A stretch of 64,000 bases of DNA from Halobacillus aidingensis (GTDB lineage Bacteria; Bacillota; Bacilli; Bacillales; Halobacillaceae), in NCBI RefSeq assembly GCF_900104185.1, contig NZ_FNIZ01000014.1, forward strand, positions 1 through 64,000, given 5' to 3'. The number at the start of each line of letters is the position of its first letter. Positions within the stretch are counted from its first letter, which is position 1. The notes under the pieces were generated by a model. That model had not been told where the DNA came from. It made no database searches and saw nothing but the letters and a program-made list of their open reading frames with translations. The translations under genes were made by a program, and so were the position numbers. Shown one piece after another: positions 1-8,255 of this stretch.

Positions 1-150
1 CTATGGGACGTGTGGGACAGGTGAGACCCCGCAGGACGAAGTCCGAGGAGGCTCACCGCCCGCCCCATGGAAAGCGAACTGTTTCCCGGAGCCCCTAAAC
101 GCACACAAACATCTCGAAACTGAGTCTTACATAATCCTGCCATATACTTG
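1..150. repeat. Composite intergenic repeat, unit 0 (right arm, cut by the window edge)
   Basis: This is the 3' part of one arm of the repeat family described at 7689-8166. It closely matches the right arm of the unit at 23688-24232: a GGTGAGACCCC...GGCTCACC hairpin, the block ATGGAAAGCGAACTGTTTCC, and the conserved end TCTCGAAACTGAGTCTTA. The rest of the unit lies left of the window. From about 150 to 306 I see only the yhbH promoter region. Identity to the other copies is by eye. Confidence 0.8.
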
Positions 151-248
151 AACAACTTATTTACCAACATGGACTATCAAATTGATTGTGAAAAGGTAGA
201 CAAATATAGGCGAAAGAAACAAATAATCCATGTATATCTCAATATCTT

Positions 249-277
249 TCATCCATTACCGTGGACCTGCATACGAT
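249..277 (+). promoter_or_regulatory. Candidate sigma-E promoter of yhbH
   Basis: TCATCCA at 249-255, a 14-nt gap, then CATACGAT at 270-277. This resembles the mother-cell sigma-E pattern (TCATATT, about 14 nt, CATACAAT). The -10 is close and the -35 matches mainly in its first half. B. subtilis yhbH is known to be expressed in the sigma-E regulon, which supports the reading. Confidence 0.45.
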
Positions 278-306
278 AGAGTAATACTCGATTAGGAGGG
301 AATTAC

Positions 307-1470
307 ATGGATGAAGAGATGAGTTTCGTAATCGCCGAAGACGACTGGTCCCTCCATCGGAAAGGCTACGACGATCAGCGGCGACATCAAGAAAAAGTGA
401 AGGATGCGATGAGCAAGCAGTTACCTGATCTCATTACTGAAGAAAATATTGTGATGTCGAATGGAAAGCGTGTCGTTAAGATTCCAATACGTTCGCTTGA
501 TGAATATAAGATCCGTTATAATCACGAGAAGAATAAGCATGCAGGACAAGGTGAAGGAGATAGTGAAGTCGGAGATGTCGTTGCTCAAGCGCCGCAGCAA
601 TCGAAAGGTAAGCCTGGCGATGGAGATGGAGCCGGTGATCAAGCTGGCGAAGATTATTATGAGGCAGAGATTTCATTAGCAGAGTTAGAGGAAGCCTTGT
701 TTAAGGAATTGACCTTACCGAATTTGGATGAGAAGGAAAAAGACAATATCATTCACACAGATATAGAGTTCAGCGATATCCGAAAGACAGGGTTGACTGG
801 AAACATTGACAAGAAGAGGACGATGCTCGAAGCGTACAAACGAAACGCTCTGGGCGGTGAAGCTTCATTTGCACCCATTTATCCAGAGGATATTCGCTTC
901 AAAACGTGGAATGAGAAAACCAAGCCTGAGTCAAAAGCTGTCGTTATTGCAATGATGGATACAAGTGGTTCCATGGGGCAATGGGAAAAATATATGGCCA
1001 GAAGTTTCTTTTTCTGGATGACCAGGTTCCTGAACCGGAATTATGAAACAGTAGAAATTGAATTTGTTGCGCACCACACCCAGGCAAAAGTCGTCAGTGA
1101 GGATGATTTCTTTTCCAAAGGAGAGAGTGGAGGCACGATCTGCTCCTCAGCTTATCGCAAGGCATTAGAATTGATTGAGACGAAGTATTCGCCGGAACGT
1201 TACAACATTTATCCGTTCCATTTCTCAGATGGTGACAACTTAACTTCCGATAATAAACGATGCCTGGGATTGATCGAACAGCTCATTGAAGTTTCACAGA
1301 TGTTCGGTTATGGAGAAGTAAACCAATACAACCGTTCCTCAAGTTTGATGCAGGCCTATAAATCAATCGATCACCCGAAATTCCGCTATTACATTTTGAG
1401 AAGAAAAGCAGATGTGTTTCATGCGATGAAACAATTCTTCAGTGAACAAGTAGAAGAGATGCTAAGCTGA
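307..1470 (+). CDS. yhbH: Sporulation protein YhbH (DUF444 family)
   Basis: 387 aa, full length for the family (about 390 in B. subtilis). The N-terminal block is acidic and charged. [12 protein letters not shown]-like low-complexity stretch near residues 100-115 is followed by a von Willebrand A-like C-terminal half with MMDTSGSMG near residue 216 and the family motif [17 protein letters not shown]444 proteins (E. coli YeaH) act with the PrkA/YeaG kinase and SpoVR/YcgB; the biochemical role is not settled. The ATG sits after AGGAGGG at good spacing. PrkA is not in the window and may lie upstream. Another member of this trio, spoVR, lies at 51559. A strong terminator follows, so the gene is probably monocistronic. 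Confidence 0.93.
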   Translation: MDEEMSFVIAEDDWSLHRKGYDDQRRHQEKVKDAMSKQLPDLITEENIVMSNGKRVVKIPIRSLDEYKIRYNHEKNKHAGQGEGDSEVGDVVAQAPQQSKGKPGDGDGAGDQAGEDYYEAEISLAELEEALFKELTLPNLDEKEKDNIIHTDIEFSDIRKTGLTGNIDKKRTMLEAYKRNALGGEASFAPIYPEDIRFKTWNEKTKPESKAVVIAMMDTSGSMGQWEKYMARSFFFWMTRFLNRNYETVEIEFVAHHTQAKVVSEDDFFSKGESGGTICSSAYRKALELIETKYSPERYNIYPFHFSDGDNLTSDNKRCLGLIEQLIEVSQMFGYGEVNQYNRSSSLMQAYKSIDHPKFRYYILRRKADVFHAMKQFFSEQVEEMLS

Positions 1471-1485
1471 TGTTGCAAAGAAGAA

Positions 1486-1518
1486 GCCAAGTAACATCTT
1501 GTTGCTTGGCCTTTTTTG
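1486..1518 (+). terminator. Rho-independent terminator after yhbH
   Basis: GCCAAGTAACA at 1486-1496 pairs with TGTTGCTTGGC at 1500-1510 with one imperfect pair, followed by a T run. Confidence 0.85.
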
Positions 1519-1611
1519 TGTTTTCAAAAGGTGGACGAGTGTTTTATTGCTTACACTCAATCTTTCATTGTTATAATGTGTATATATAGAAAATAAAAGG
1601 GAGTATCGTTT

Positions 1612-3117
1612 ATGATTCAGGAAATCTTAGAGTCCAATCAATTCATCATGCTGATGGCTCTATTACTTATTGTAAGTATCATCGTTACAAAATTCTCTTC
1701 CAGGCTTGGGGTTCCTTCTCTTGTTTTGTTTATTGCCGTTGGAATGCTCGTGGGGAATGATGGACTTGGGTTCATTTACTTTGATAACCCTGAAATAGCT
1801 CAGTTGATCGGTGTCATCGCCTTAATTGTCATTTTGTTCGAAGGTGGTATGCTGACGAAGTGGAAAGATATAAGGCCTGTGGTGGCTCCATCGATTACCT
1901 TAGCAACAGTTGGAGTCGTGCTTACGACATCCATCGTTGCCTTAGCTGCTAAATTCATTTTACATATCGGTTGGTTTGAAGCTTTCCTTGTCGGTTCCAT
2001 TGTGGGGTCTACAGATGCGGCTGCCGTATTTGCCGTTCTCAAAGGTAAAAACGTTCGACCTAAGCTTGAGGCCACACTTGAAGCTGAGTCCGGTACCAAC
2101 GATCCAATGGCCGTGTTTTTAACGATTGCCTTCATACAATTGCTCACAATTGATCAGGTCAATCTATTTGGTTTGGTGGGGTCTTTCTTTTGGCAAATGG
2201 GGGCCGGGCTGGTGGTAGGGGCTGGGATTGGTTATTTAGCAAGTTTATCGCTAAACCGGATTAATCTTGATTCCAGTGGACTCTATCCTTTGTTCGCCTT
2301 AGGTTTCGCCTTTTTATCATACAGTTCAAGTTCACTTCTTCAAGCCAGTGGTCTTTTAGCTGTATATGTAACAGCTGTGGTCATTGGAAATGCTGAACTG
2401 GCGTATCGTTATTCTATCTTGCGTTTCCATGAAGGATTTGGTTGGATGGCGCAAATCCTTATGTTTATTATTCTAGGATTATTCGTTTCTCCAACAGAAG
2501 TCTTCACTTGGCCCGTTATGGTAGATGGTCTGTTAATAGCCCTTGTGCTCATCTTCATTGCGAGGCCTGTAGCCACGCTTTTAAGCCTGGCCGGTTTTTC
2601 CTTTACGATGAAGGAAGTGTACTTTTTATCCTGGGCTGGTTTGCGCGGTGCTGTACCCATCGTCCTTGCCATCTTCCCAATGCTCGCAGGAATTCAGAAC
2701 AGCCAGCTCATCTTCAACGTTGTTTTCTTTACTGTCCTGACTTCAGCTCTTGTACAAGGCTCTTCCATCACATGGATCGCTGAACGTTTCAAACTTGTTT
2801 CCGATAAGCTTGGAAATCCGATTCATTCTCTTGAGTTGATTTCCATCGGAAAAGCAAATGTTGAAATGATTGAGTTTGATGTAACGGAAAGGAATATTGT
2901 TGTTGGCCAGACTTTAGAGGATATGGAATTGCCTGATCGAGCATTAATCAATGCAATCATTCGTGACGGGGATGTGATTACCCCCTATGGTCAAACAGAA
3001 ATCAAAGCCGGAGATACGCTGTATATCCTTGTAGCGAGAAAAAATAAAAAAGAAGTGAAGAAGCTGCTTGAGGCGATTAAAGAAGAGGAAGCAGAACACG
3101 AAAAAAGCCGAGCTTAA
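1612..3117 (+). CDS. K+/H+ antiporter, CPA1 family (NhaP2/CvrA type) with TrkA-C domain
   Basis: 501 aa. About 12-13 hydrophobic segments fill residues 1-390. Typical CPA1 motifs are VGSTDAAAVFAVLKG near residue 137 and ESGTNDPMAVFL near 159, whose Asn163-Asp164 pair is in the position of the ion-binding residues. The C-terminus (about 400-485) resembles a TrkA-C/RCK-C regulatory domain. The family exchanges cytoplasmic K+ or Na+ for external H+ at the membrane, a sensible function for a salt-loving organism. The ATG follows AAGGGAG by 8 nt. A promoter may use TTGCTT near 1547 and TATAAT near 1572, though the spacer is long. The stop codon lies in the loop of the terminator. Exact ion preference cannot be read from sequence. 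Confidence 0.88.
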   Translation: MIQEILESNQFIMLMALLLIVSIIVTKFSSRLGVPSLVLFIAVGMLVGNDGLGFIYFDNPEIAQLIGVIALIVILFEGGMLTKWKDIRPVVAPSITLATVGVVLTTSIVALAAKFILHIGWFEAFLVGSIVGSTDAAAVFAVLKGKNVRPKLEATLEAESGTNDPMAVFLTIAFIQLLTIDQVNLFGLVGSFFWQMGAGLVVGAGIGYLASLSLNRINLDSSGLYPLFALGFAFLSYSSSSLLQASGLLAVYVTAVVIGNAELAYRYSILRFHEGFGWMAQILMFIILGLFVSPTEVFTWPVMVDGLLIALVLIFIARPVATLLSLAGFSFTMKEVYFLSWAGLRGAVPIVLAIFPMLAGIQNSQLIFNVVFFTVLTSALVQGSSITWIAERFKLVSDKLGNPIHSLELISIGKANVEMIEFDVTERNIVVGQTLEDMELPDRALINAIIRDGDVITPYGQTEIKAGDTLYILVARKNKKEVKKLLEAIKEEEAEHEKSRA

Positions 3118-3134
3118 GGCAGCTCGGCTTTTTT
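3102..3134 (+). terminator. Terminator overlapping the antiporter stop codon
   Basis: AAAAAGCCGAGCT and AGCTCGGCTTTTT form a 13-bp perfect stem. The TAA stop lies in the six-base loop and a T run follows. Confidence 0.92.
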
Positions 3135-3277
3135 CGTAGCAGCTATGATATTTTGGGCGTTTCACTATGATATGAAGAATACAGTTATTATTATAGGTAA
3201 GACAGGCGGGTTTGTAAACCTTTTCTAGAAAAAACATGTAATTTTTACTAGAGAAACAAGGGAAATCCAATATGGAA

Positions 3278-3306
3278 TTGTACGTTCGACAATCTTCCTA
3301 TACAAT
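3278..3306 (+). promoter_or_regulatory. Sigma-A promoter of proC
   Basis: TTGTAC at 3278-3283, a 17-nt spacer, then TACAAT at 3301-3306. It lies inside the N-terminal extension of the longest open frame and so supports the downstream GTG start. Confidence 0.6.
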
Positions 3307-3331
3307 AAGAATCACCAAGGAGGGATGTACG

Positions 3332-4147
3332 GTGAACAAACGTATAGGTTTTATCGGCTGTGGCCAAATGGGGCAGGCGATGATTCAGGGCATGATTGAT
3401 GCAGGCCTTGTGAAGGCGAGTGATATCGCTGCGACGGCTTTATCCGATGAAACGATTGACTTTGTGACGGATGAATACGGGATTAACATTTCCAATGAAA
3501 ATAAACGAGTGGCAAGAGAAAGTGATCTGCTTTTCTTGGCGGTGAAACCTTATGTGTATCAAGGAGTCGTCCAGGAAATTAAGGATGAAGTACCCGAGGA
3601 TACAGTGGTTGTCACCATTGCTGCCGGCATCACACTTGATGCTATGAAAGAAGCCTTTGGTCGCAATGTGAAAGTGATTCGTTCTATGCCGAACACCCCT
3701 TCGCTTGTCGGAGCAGGCATGAGTGTTTTGTGTCCGAACGATTTCGTGACAAAAGAAGAATTAGCAGAAGTAATGGAAGTGTTTGAAAGCTTTGGAGAAG
3801 CTGAAATCGTAGAAGAAAAGTTGATGGATGCGGTTCCGGCCGTCAGCGGATCTTCACCGGCTTTTATCTACATGCTCATTGAGGCCATGGCAGATGCAGC
3901 TGTCCAACAAGGCTTCCCTAGAGACAAAGCCTATAAAATGGTATCCCAGTCTGTCCAAGGGGCGGCTCAGATGGTCAAAGAGACCGGTCGTCACCCTGGT
4001 GAACTGAAGGATGCCGTCTGCACCCCAGGCGGTACAACCATTGCAGGTGTAACGAAGCTTGAAGAAGCTGGATTCAGAAATGCGATTATTCAAGGTATGA
4101 CAGCTTGTACAGAGAAGTCCAAAGCATTATCAGAAGGAAAAAAATAA
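3332..4147 (+). CDS. proC: Pyrroline-5-carboxylate reductase
   Basis: 271 aa from the GTG at 3332. The longest frame opens 60 nt earlier, but GTG is preceded by AAGGAGGG at 7 nt and the promoter lies within the longer version. It catalyses the last step of proline synthesis, NAD(P)H-dependent reduction of 1-pyrroline-5-carboxylate. An N-terminal Rossmann motif (IGFIGCGQMGQAM) is followed by the family C-terminal signature with PAVSGSSPAF and CTPGGTTIAGV. Proline is a common compatible solute in halophilic Bacillaceae, so an osmoadaptive role is possible but not shown here. Bacillus species often carry several paralogues (proI, proG, proH); I cannot say which this is. Confidence 0.93.
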   Translation: MNKRIGFIGCGQMGQAMIQGMIDAGLVKASDIAATALSDETIDFVTDEYGINISNENKRVARESDLLFLAVKPYVYQGVVQEIKDEVPEDTVVVTIAAGITLDAMKEAFGRNVKVIRSMPNTPSLVGAGMSVLCPNDFVTKEELAEVMEVFESFGEAEIVEEKLMDAVPAVSGSSPAFIYMLIEAMADAAVQQGFPRDKAYKMVSQSVQGAAQMVKETGRHPGELKDAVCTPGGTTIAGVTKLEEAGFRNAIIQGMTACTEKSKALSEGKK

Positions 4148-4154
4148 AGGGATG

Positions 4155-4181
4155 GCCGGGCTGTTACGTCCGGCTTCTTTT
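4155..4181 (+). terminator. Terminator after proC
   Basis: Short GC-rich hairpin GCCGG/CCGGC around a 10-nt loop, followed by TTCTTTTAT. The stem is short, so read-through into ydbS is possible. Confidence 0.6.
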
Positions 4182-4237
4182 ATAAATAATGAAACATTTC
4201 GATCAGTCAATCGTAATCATACACAGGGGGTGGAAGA

Positions 4238-4717
4238 ATGGAACAGCAACCGACACAGAGAATATCACAGCGTGCGCTGACGTTGTGGCGCATTTACGGA
4301 TGGATCCAAGTAGGAATCATACTTTTGTTGACAATCGGTCTAACCGTCACCGTTTTCCTATGGGATTGGCCATGGTGGATTGTCTTGATTGGGCTTGGCA
4401 TCGCTTTACTAGAAGTGCTTTCATTTGTCTGGCTCGTGCCAAGTTTACGTTGGAAAAGGTGGAGGTATGATGTCACTGAGACAGAGATCGACTTGCAGTA
4501 CGGATTATTTATCGTGACACGAACGCTGGTACCTATGGTCAGAGTTCAACACGTCGATACAGAACAGGGGCCATTACTCAGGAAATTCCGTTTATCCACC
4601 ATCAGCATTTCTACGGCTGCGACGGTACATAAAATCCCGGCATTGGATGAGCAGGAAGCCGAGCGTCTACGTCAGTCCATCTCTTCCTTAGCAAGGGTGG
4701 CGGAAGATGATGTTTGA
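4238..4717 (+). CDS. ydbS: bPH2-domain membrane protein, YdbS-like
   Basis: 159 aa. Two hydrophobic segments (about 24-45 and 48-70) are followed by one bacterial PH domain (bPH2/DUF304) from about residue 75, with the family stretch GLFIVTRTLVPMVRVQHVDTEQGPL. It overlaps the larger YdbT-like protein by 11 nt, the same pairing as ydbS-ydbT in B. subtilis. YdbS/YdbT have been linked to resistance to certain bacteriocins, but a molecular role is not established. The ATG follows AGGGGGTGG. Identification rests on domain, size and pairing. Confidence 0.85.
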   Translation: MEQQPTQRISQRALTLWRIYGWIQVGIILLLTIGLTVTVFLWDWPWWIVLIGLGIALLEVLSFVWLVPSLRWKRWRYDVTETEIDLQYGLFIVTRTLVPMVRVQHVDTEQGPLLRKFRLSTISISTAATVHKIPALDEQEAERLRQSISSLARVAEDDV

Positions 4718-6206
4718 ACCAAAAAGACTTCACCCGATTTCAGCTATCATCAACTTCGTGAAGACGTTGAAAGATGCGGCTTTGCCATTGATCATTGTGC
4801 TCGTCTTAAATGGAAATATATTCAGTGGAGAAGTGGAGTGGATCCCACTGCTCATATGGATCGGTGTCCTGCTCCTGGTTTTGGGGTCAGGGATCATTCG
4901 CTGGCTGCGCTTTACATACCGTATGGAAGAGGGAGAGCTGAGAATTGAATATGGGCTTATTTTCCGTAAAAAGAGGTATATCCCTATCGATCGAATCCAG
5001 AGTCTTGATTTCTCGGAGGGTATTTTTCACCGTCCTTTGAATCTCGTAAAGGTTTCGGTTGAGACGGCTGGATCAACAGGGAATGAAAAAGCAGAGGCTG
5101 AACTGACAGCGATCCGAAGAGAAGAAGCAGATTCCTTGGAGGAAGCCATTTTCCAGGAAAAGAAACGAAGAAACGGGAGACAGGATGACGAAACTTGGGA
5201 TACTGAAGAAGTCCAAGCAGAGATGGAAGAACCGAAGCGTGAAAAGGTCTATGCCATGTCCATGAAGGAAATCGTGATGATGGCCATTACATCTGGAGGA
5301 GCGGGAGTAGTCATCTCCGGGGTAGCTGTCTTCTTCTCACAATTCATGGACCTTTTACCTGTAGGGACGATCTACAATGAAATCCTTGATTGGATTCAAA
5401 TAGGTGTGCTGGTCATCGCCTTTACCGCTCTTGTCATATTATTAGTCGCTTATGGGATATCCATAGTGATGACGATTCTAAGGTATGCGAACTTTTCTGT
5501 TTTTATTGATGAAGATGATTTAATCATCACCCGTGGATGGCTGGAGAAAAAGCAGATGACCATACCATTGAATCGGATTCAGGGCATTCGAATGGAAGAA
5601 AACTTAATTCGGCAGCCATTAGGATACGCTTCCGTCACGTTGATCAGTGCAGGGGGCTCGGTATTGAAAAATGATGAGCATCAGTTACGCCTGCTGCCAA
5701 TGATCAAAAAGGCAGAAGTGGGGGAGATTTTGAAAAAGGTACTTCCTGATTATGATGTTGTGGATGATTTCCATCAACCACCTAAGCGATCGTTATTCCG
5801 TTATATTCTGCGTCATTCATGGTTCGGCTTCTTAGCGTCGATACCCATCAGCATTTTCTTTTTCCCTTATGGTCTATTATCCATTGTGGCGGGGTGCTTC
5901 TTAGCCGTACTCGGCTGGCTTGCCTTCCATGATGCAGGTTGGAATATTCTTGGAGATCAGCTGACCTTACGATCAAGAGGAATTATCAAACAGACGTACT
6001 TGATGAAAAAGTACCGCATCCAGGCGTCTTATGAAAAACAGACGTATTTTCAAAAAAGGGCGCACCTCTCAAGCATAGAGGTCATGTTGACATCGGGAGG
6101 AGGCAGGTCGCTCGCCTCCTGCTACTACCTTGAGAAAAAGGATACGGAAGAAATGATGGAATGGTATAGAATCAAGAGAGCAGGTGAAAAACCGTCTGAA
6201 GAATGA
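4707..6206 (+). CDS. ydbT: Triple bPH2-domain membrane protein, YdbT-like
   Basis: 499 aa. Hydrophobic pairs near residues 15-65, 190-255 and 350-395 alternate with three PH-like blocks, each with the IPxxRIQ pattern (YIPIDRIQSLDF near 91, IPLNRIQGIRM near 288). The ATG lies within the last codons of the preceding gene, so translation is probably coupled; an ATG one codon later is also possible. It probably forms a membrane complex with the YdbS-like partner. A good terminator follows. Molecular function is unknown. Confidence 0.85.
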   Translation: MMFEPKRLHPISAIINFVKTLKDAALPLIIVLVLNGNIFSGEVEWIPLLIWIGVLLLVLGSGIIRWLRFTYRMEEGELRIEYGLIFRKKRYIPIDRIQSLDFSEGIFHRPLNLVKVSVETAGSTGNEKAEAELTAIRREEADSLEEAIFQEKKRRNGRQDDETWDTEEVQAEMEEPKREKVYAMSMKEIVMMAITSGGAGVVISGVAVFFSQFMDLLPVGTIYNEILDWIQIGVLVIAFTALVILLVAYGISIVMTILRYANFSVFIDEDDLIITRGWLEKKQMTIPLNRIQGIRMEENLIRQPLGYASVTLISAGGSVLKNDEHQLRLLPMIKKAEVGEILKKVLPDYDVVDDFHQPPKRSLFRYILRHSWFGFLASIPISIFFFPYGLLSIVAGCFLAVLGWLAFHDAGWNILGDQLTLRSRGIIKQTYLMKKYRIQASYEKQTYFQKRAHLSSIEVMLTSGGGRSLASCYYLEKKDTEEMMEWYRIKRAGEKPSEE

Positions 6207-6226
6207 TTTCTCGGACGGTTTTTTTA
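6187..6226 (+). terminator. Terminator after ydbT
   Basis: AAAACCGTC and GGACGGTT flank a loop containing the stop codon, followed by a run of T. Confidence 0.85.
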
Positions 6227-6237
6227 TGTCAATTTAA

Positions 6238-6285
6238 TAAAAACGAACATTTTTATTGTATCTATTGATTTTTGTTCGTGAAAAT
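6238..6285 (+). promoter_or_regulatory. Paired PurR boxes before the purine permease
   Basis: AAAAACGAACATT and, on the opposite strand, TTCACGAACAAAA are two inverted PurBox-like sites (B. subtilis consensus AWWWCCGAACWWT). Their CGAAC cores are at 6244-6248 and 6274-6278, about 30 nt apart centre to centre, the spacing known for PurR operators. A TATAAT at 6291-6296 follows, so the pair overlaps the -35 region. No purine riboswitch fits in the short leader. Confidence 0.75.
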
Positions 6286-6334
6286 AATATTATAATACAC
6301 GTTGTAATTCTTATTGAAAGTTTGGTGTTTCCAA

Positions 6335-7630
6335 ATGTTAAACAAATGGTTCCGGTTAAATGAAAATCATACAAATGTTAAAACAGAGCTGCTTGCAGGA
6401 GTGACGACCTTTCTGACAATGGTCTATATCGTTGTCGTTAACCCGGCAATTCTTTCTAGCGCTGGGGTGCCATTCGATCAAGTGTTCATGGCGACGATCA
6501 TTGCAGCGGTCGTAGGTACGTTGATTATGGCATTTGCCGCCAATTACCCCATCGCCATTGCACCTGGTATGGGATTGAACGCATATTTCGTCACAGAAGT
6601 CGTCCAACAGGATGTCAGTTATTCCGTTATTCTTGGAGCTGTTTTTGTTTCTGGTATATTATTTGTTCTCCTTAGTCTGACAAGCTTACGTAAAACGTTG
6701 ATTACAGCGATTCCTCCTTCGTTGAAATATGGAATCACATCAGGAATTGGTTTATTTATAGCCTTTCTGGGGTTAAGAATGTCAGGAATCATCGTGCCTA
6801 GTGAAGAGACCCTGGTTACGCTTGGTGACTTGACGGCAAAAGGTCCATTATTAACTGTATTCGGACTCTTCTTCACGTTGGTCCTCATTGCGAGAAACGT
6901 GACGGGAGGATTGTTTATCGGCATGTTTGTAACAGGCATCATTGGCTTTTTCACAGGCCAGCTTCAGCTTGATGGCTTCATCGATGCCCCGCCGGCTCCT
7001 GTTTTCTGGGACATGGATCTTGGAGCGGTATTCAGCAATGGTCTTTATACGGTGATTTTCGCTTTCCTTCTTGTCACGATTTTTGACACAACAGGAACGA
7101 TGATCGGTGTTGCAGAACAAGCAGGTTTTATCCGCAAAGATGGAAGCCTGCCGAGAGCACGGGCCGCTTTAATGGCCGATGCATCAGCAACAACTGTCGG
7201 TGCTATGTTCGGAACGAGTCCTTCATCCGCTTACATTGAATCTTCTTCAGGGGTAGCAGCTGGAGGGCGGACAGGCTTAACCACAATGGTCGTTGCGCTA
7301 TTGTTTATTCTATCCATGTTTTTTGCACCTGTCGTTGGAGCGGTTTCCGGCTTACCAGCTATTACAGCTCCTGTATTGATCATTGTCGGTTGCTTTATGA
7401 TGGGTGGTCTTGCAAAGGTGAACTGGGGTAGTTTCGATGATGCTTTCCCAGCCTTCATCATTATCCTTTCCATGCCACTCACATCCAGTATTGCAACAGG
7501 GATTTCTTTCGGATTTATCACATACCCTTTATTGAAGCTCGTAACGGGTAAAGGAAAAGAAGTGCACTGGATGTTGTATATGTTCGCGGTTATTTTCATA
7601 TTACAAATGGTCTTTTTCCCAGGACATTAA
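6335..7630 (+). CDS. pbuG: Purine (guanine/hypoxanthine) permease, NCS2 AzgA family, PbuG-like
   Basis: 431 aa from the ATG at 6335, preceded by GGTG at 6 nt; the longer frame from a TTG at 6314 lacks a better ribosome site. About 12 membrane segments. AzgA-type motifs include FLTMVYIVVVNP near residue 31, NYPIAIAPGMGLNAYF near 75, DTTGTMIGVAEQAG near 250 and GTSPSSAYIESSSGVAAGGRTG near 290. The family imports nucleobases with protons. The two PurR boxes upstream support a purine substrate. PbuG and PbuO are close paralogues, so the exact substrate is uncertain. Confidence 0.87.
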   Translation: MLNKWFRLNENHTNVKTELLAGVTTFLTMVYIVVVNPAILSSAGVPFDQVFMATIIAAVVGTLIMAFAANYPIAIAPGMGLNAYFVTEVVQQDVSYSVILGAVFVSGILFVLLSLTSLRKTLITAIPPSLKYGITSGIGLFIAFLGLRMSGIIVPSEETLVTLGDLTAKGPLLTVFGLFFTLVLIARNVTGGLFIGMFVTGIIGFFTGQLQLDGFIDAPPAPVFWDMDLGAVFSNGLYTVIFAFLLVTIFDTTGTMIGVAEQAGFIRKDGSLPRARAALMADASATTVGAMFGTSPSSAYIESSSGVAAGGRTGLTTMVVALLFILSMFFAPVVGAVSGLPAITAPVLIIVGCFMMGGLAKVNWGSFDDAFPAFIIILSMPLTSSIATGISFGFITYPLLKLVTGKGKEVHWMLYMFAVIFILQMVFFPGH

Positions 7631-7638
7631 CCCCACCA

Positions 7639-7669
7639 AATCCTATGGCTATCAGCCATAGGATTTTTT
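7639..7669 (+). terminator. Terminator after the purine permease
   Basis: AATCCTATGGCT pairs perfectly with AGCCATAGGATT over a 3-nt loop, followed by TTTTT. Confidence 0.92.
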
Positions 7670-7688
7670 CTATGTTATTAAAGAAACT

Positions 7689-8166
7689 GGCAGTATTGTT
7701 GAAGACTTGATTTCGAGACGTTTGTGGGAGTATAGGGCTCCGGGAAAAGGTTCGCTTTCCGTGGGCGAGTGATGAGCCTCCTCGAGCTAACGCTCTGCGG
7801 GGTCTCATCTACCACGCACTTCCCACAGGAGTCTCACCGTTTCCCTCCGCCCCTTTACCATATGAGGTTCTCGAAATCGCTCTTAAAGCACCCTGCCTAG
7901 TTCTGTGTAAAATCCTCCTTAACCCGCGTCGATATAGGATTCTTAACCATAAAAGCTCCTATTACTGGGAGGTAGTTTCGAGAATCTCTTCCGGCAAGTG
8001 GGAGGAGGGGAATGGGGAGACTCCTGCGGGATAAAAGTGCTTGGTGAGACCCCACAGGACGGAGTCCGAGGAGGCTCACCGCGCTCCCGCGGAAAGCGAG
8101 CCATTCCCCGCAGCCCCCATCCACTCAACAAAAGTCTCGAACTGATTCTTCCACAATCGGGAGCGT
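7689..8166. repeat. Composite intergenic repeat, unit I
   Basis: Two roughly 200-bp arms in inverted orientation fill this intergenic region. Left arm 7689-7880 opens with TTTCGAGA and closes with TCTCGAAA. Right arm 7961-8166 opens with AGTTTCGAGA and ends in CTCGAACTGATTCTTCCAC. Inside each arm are a GGTGAG...CTCACC-type hairpin and complementary blocks (GGCGGAGGGGAAT against ATTCCCCGCAGCC). This unit joins a C-type arm (GGGCTCCGGG) to an A-type arm (GGGGCGGAGGGGAATGG). The linker core found in units III-VI is not obvious here. Small ORFs here run across both strands and look like by-products. Confidence 0.85.
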
Positions 8167-8207
8167 TAGTGGGAGAGAGATTTTAGGGGGAGGAATAGGA
8201 TTTGGTT

Positions 8208-8237
8208 GGTATATTCCTTTTTATCCGTGGCAAATTA
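8208..8237 (+). promoter_or_regulatory. Candidate sigma-G/F promoter of the first gerA-type operon
   Basis: GGTATA at 8208-8213, a 17-nt spacer, then CAAATTA at 8231-8237. Forespore promoters have GYATA, 16-18 nt, CATACTA. The -35 fits fully; the -10 matches 5 of 7. Known gerA operons depend on sigma-G. It lies within the longer version of the first open frame and so favours the ATG at 8256. Confidence 0.5.
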
Positions 8238-8255
8238 AGGTTAGGTGATGCAAAT

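Noticed and set aside
4189-4470. ORF overlapping ydbS in another frame
   Set aside because: No ribosome site and no family features; it is a shadow of ydbS.
7897-8186. Overlapping Arg/Pro-rich ORFs on both strands (with RFPRERGEPPRTPSCG-like products), repeated at 19717-20088, 23625-23934, 31645-32139, 42151-42984 and 63161-63874
   Set aside because: They are translations of the composite repeat in several frames, lack ribosome sites and have no consistent start. Similarity among them is that of the DNA repeat, not of a protein family.
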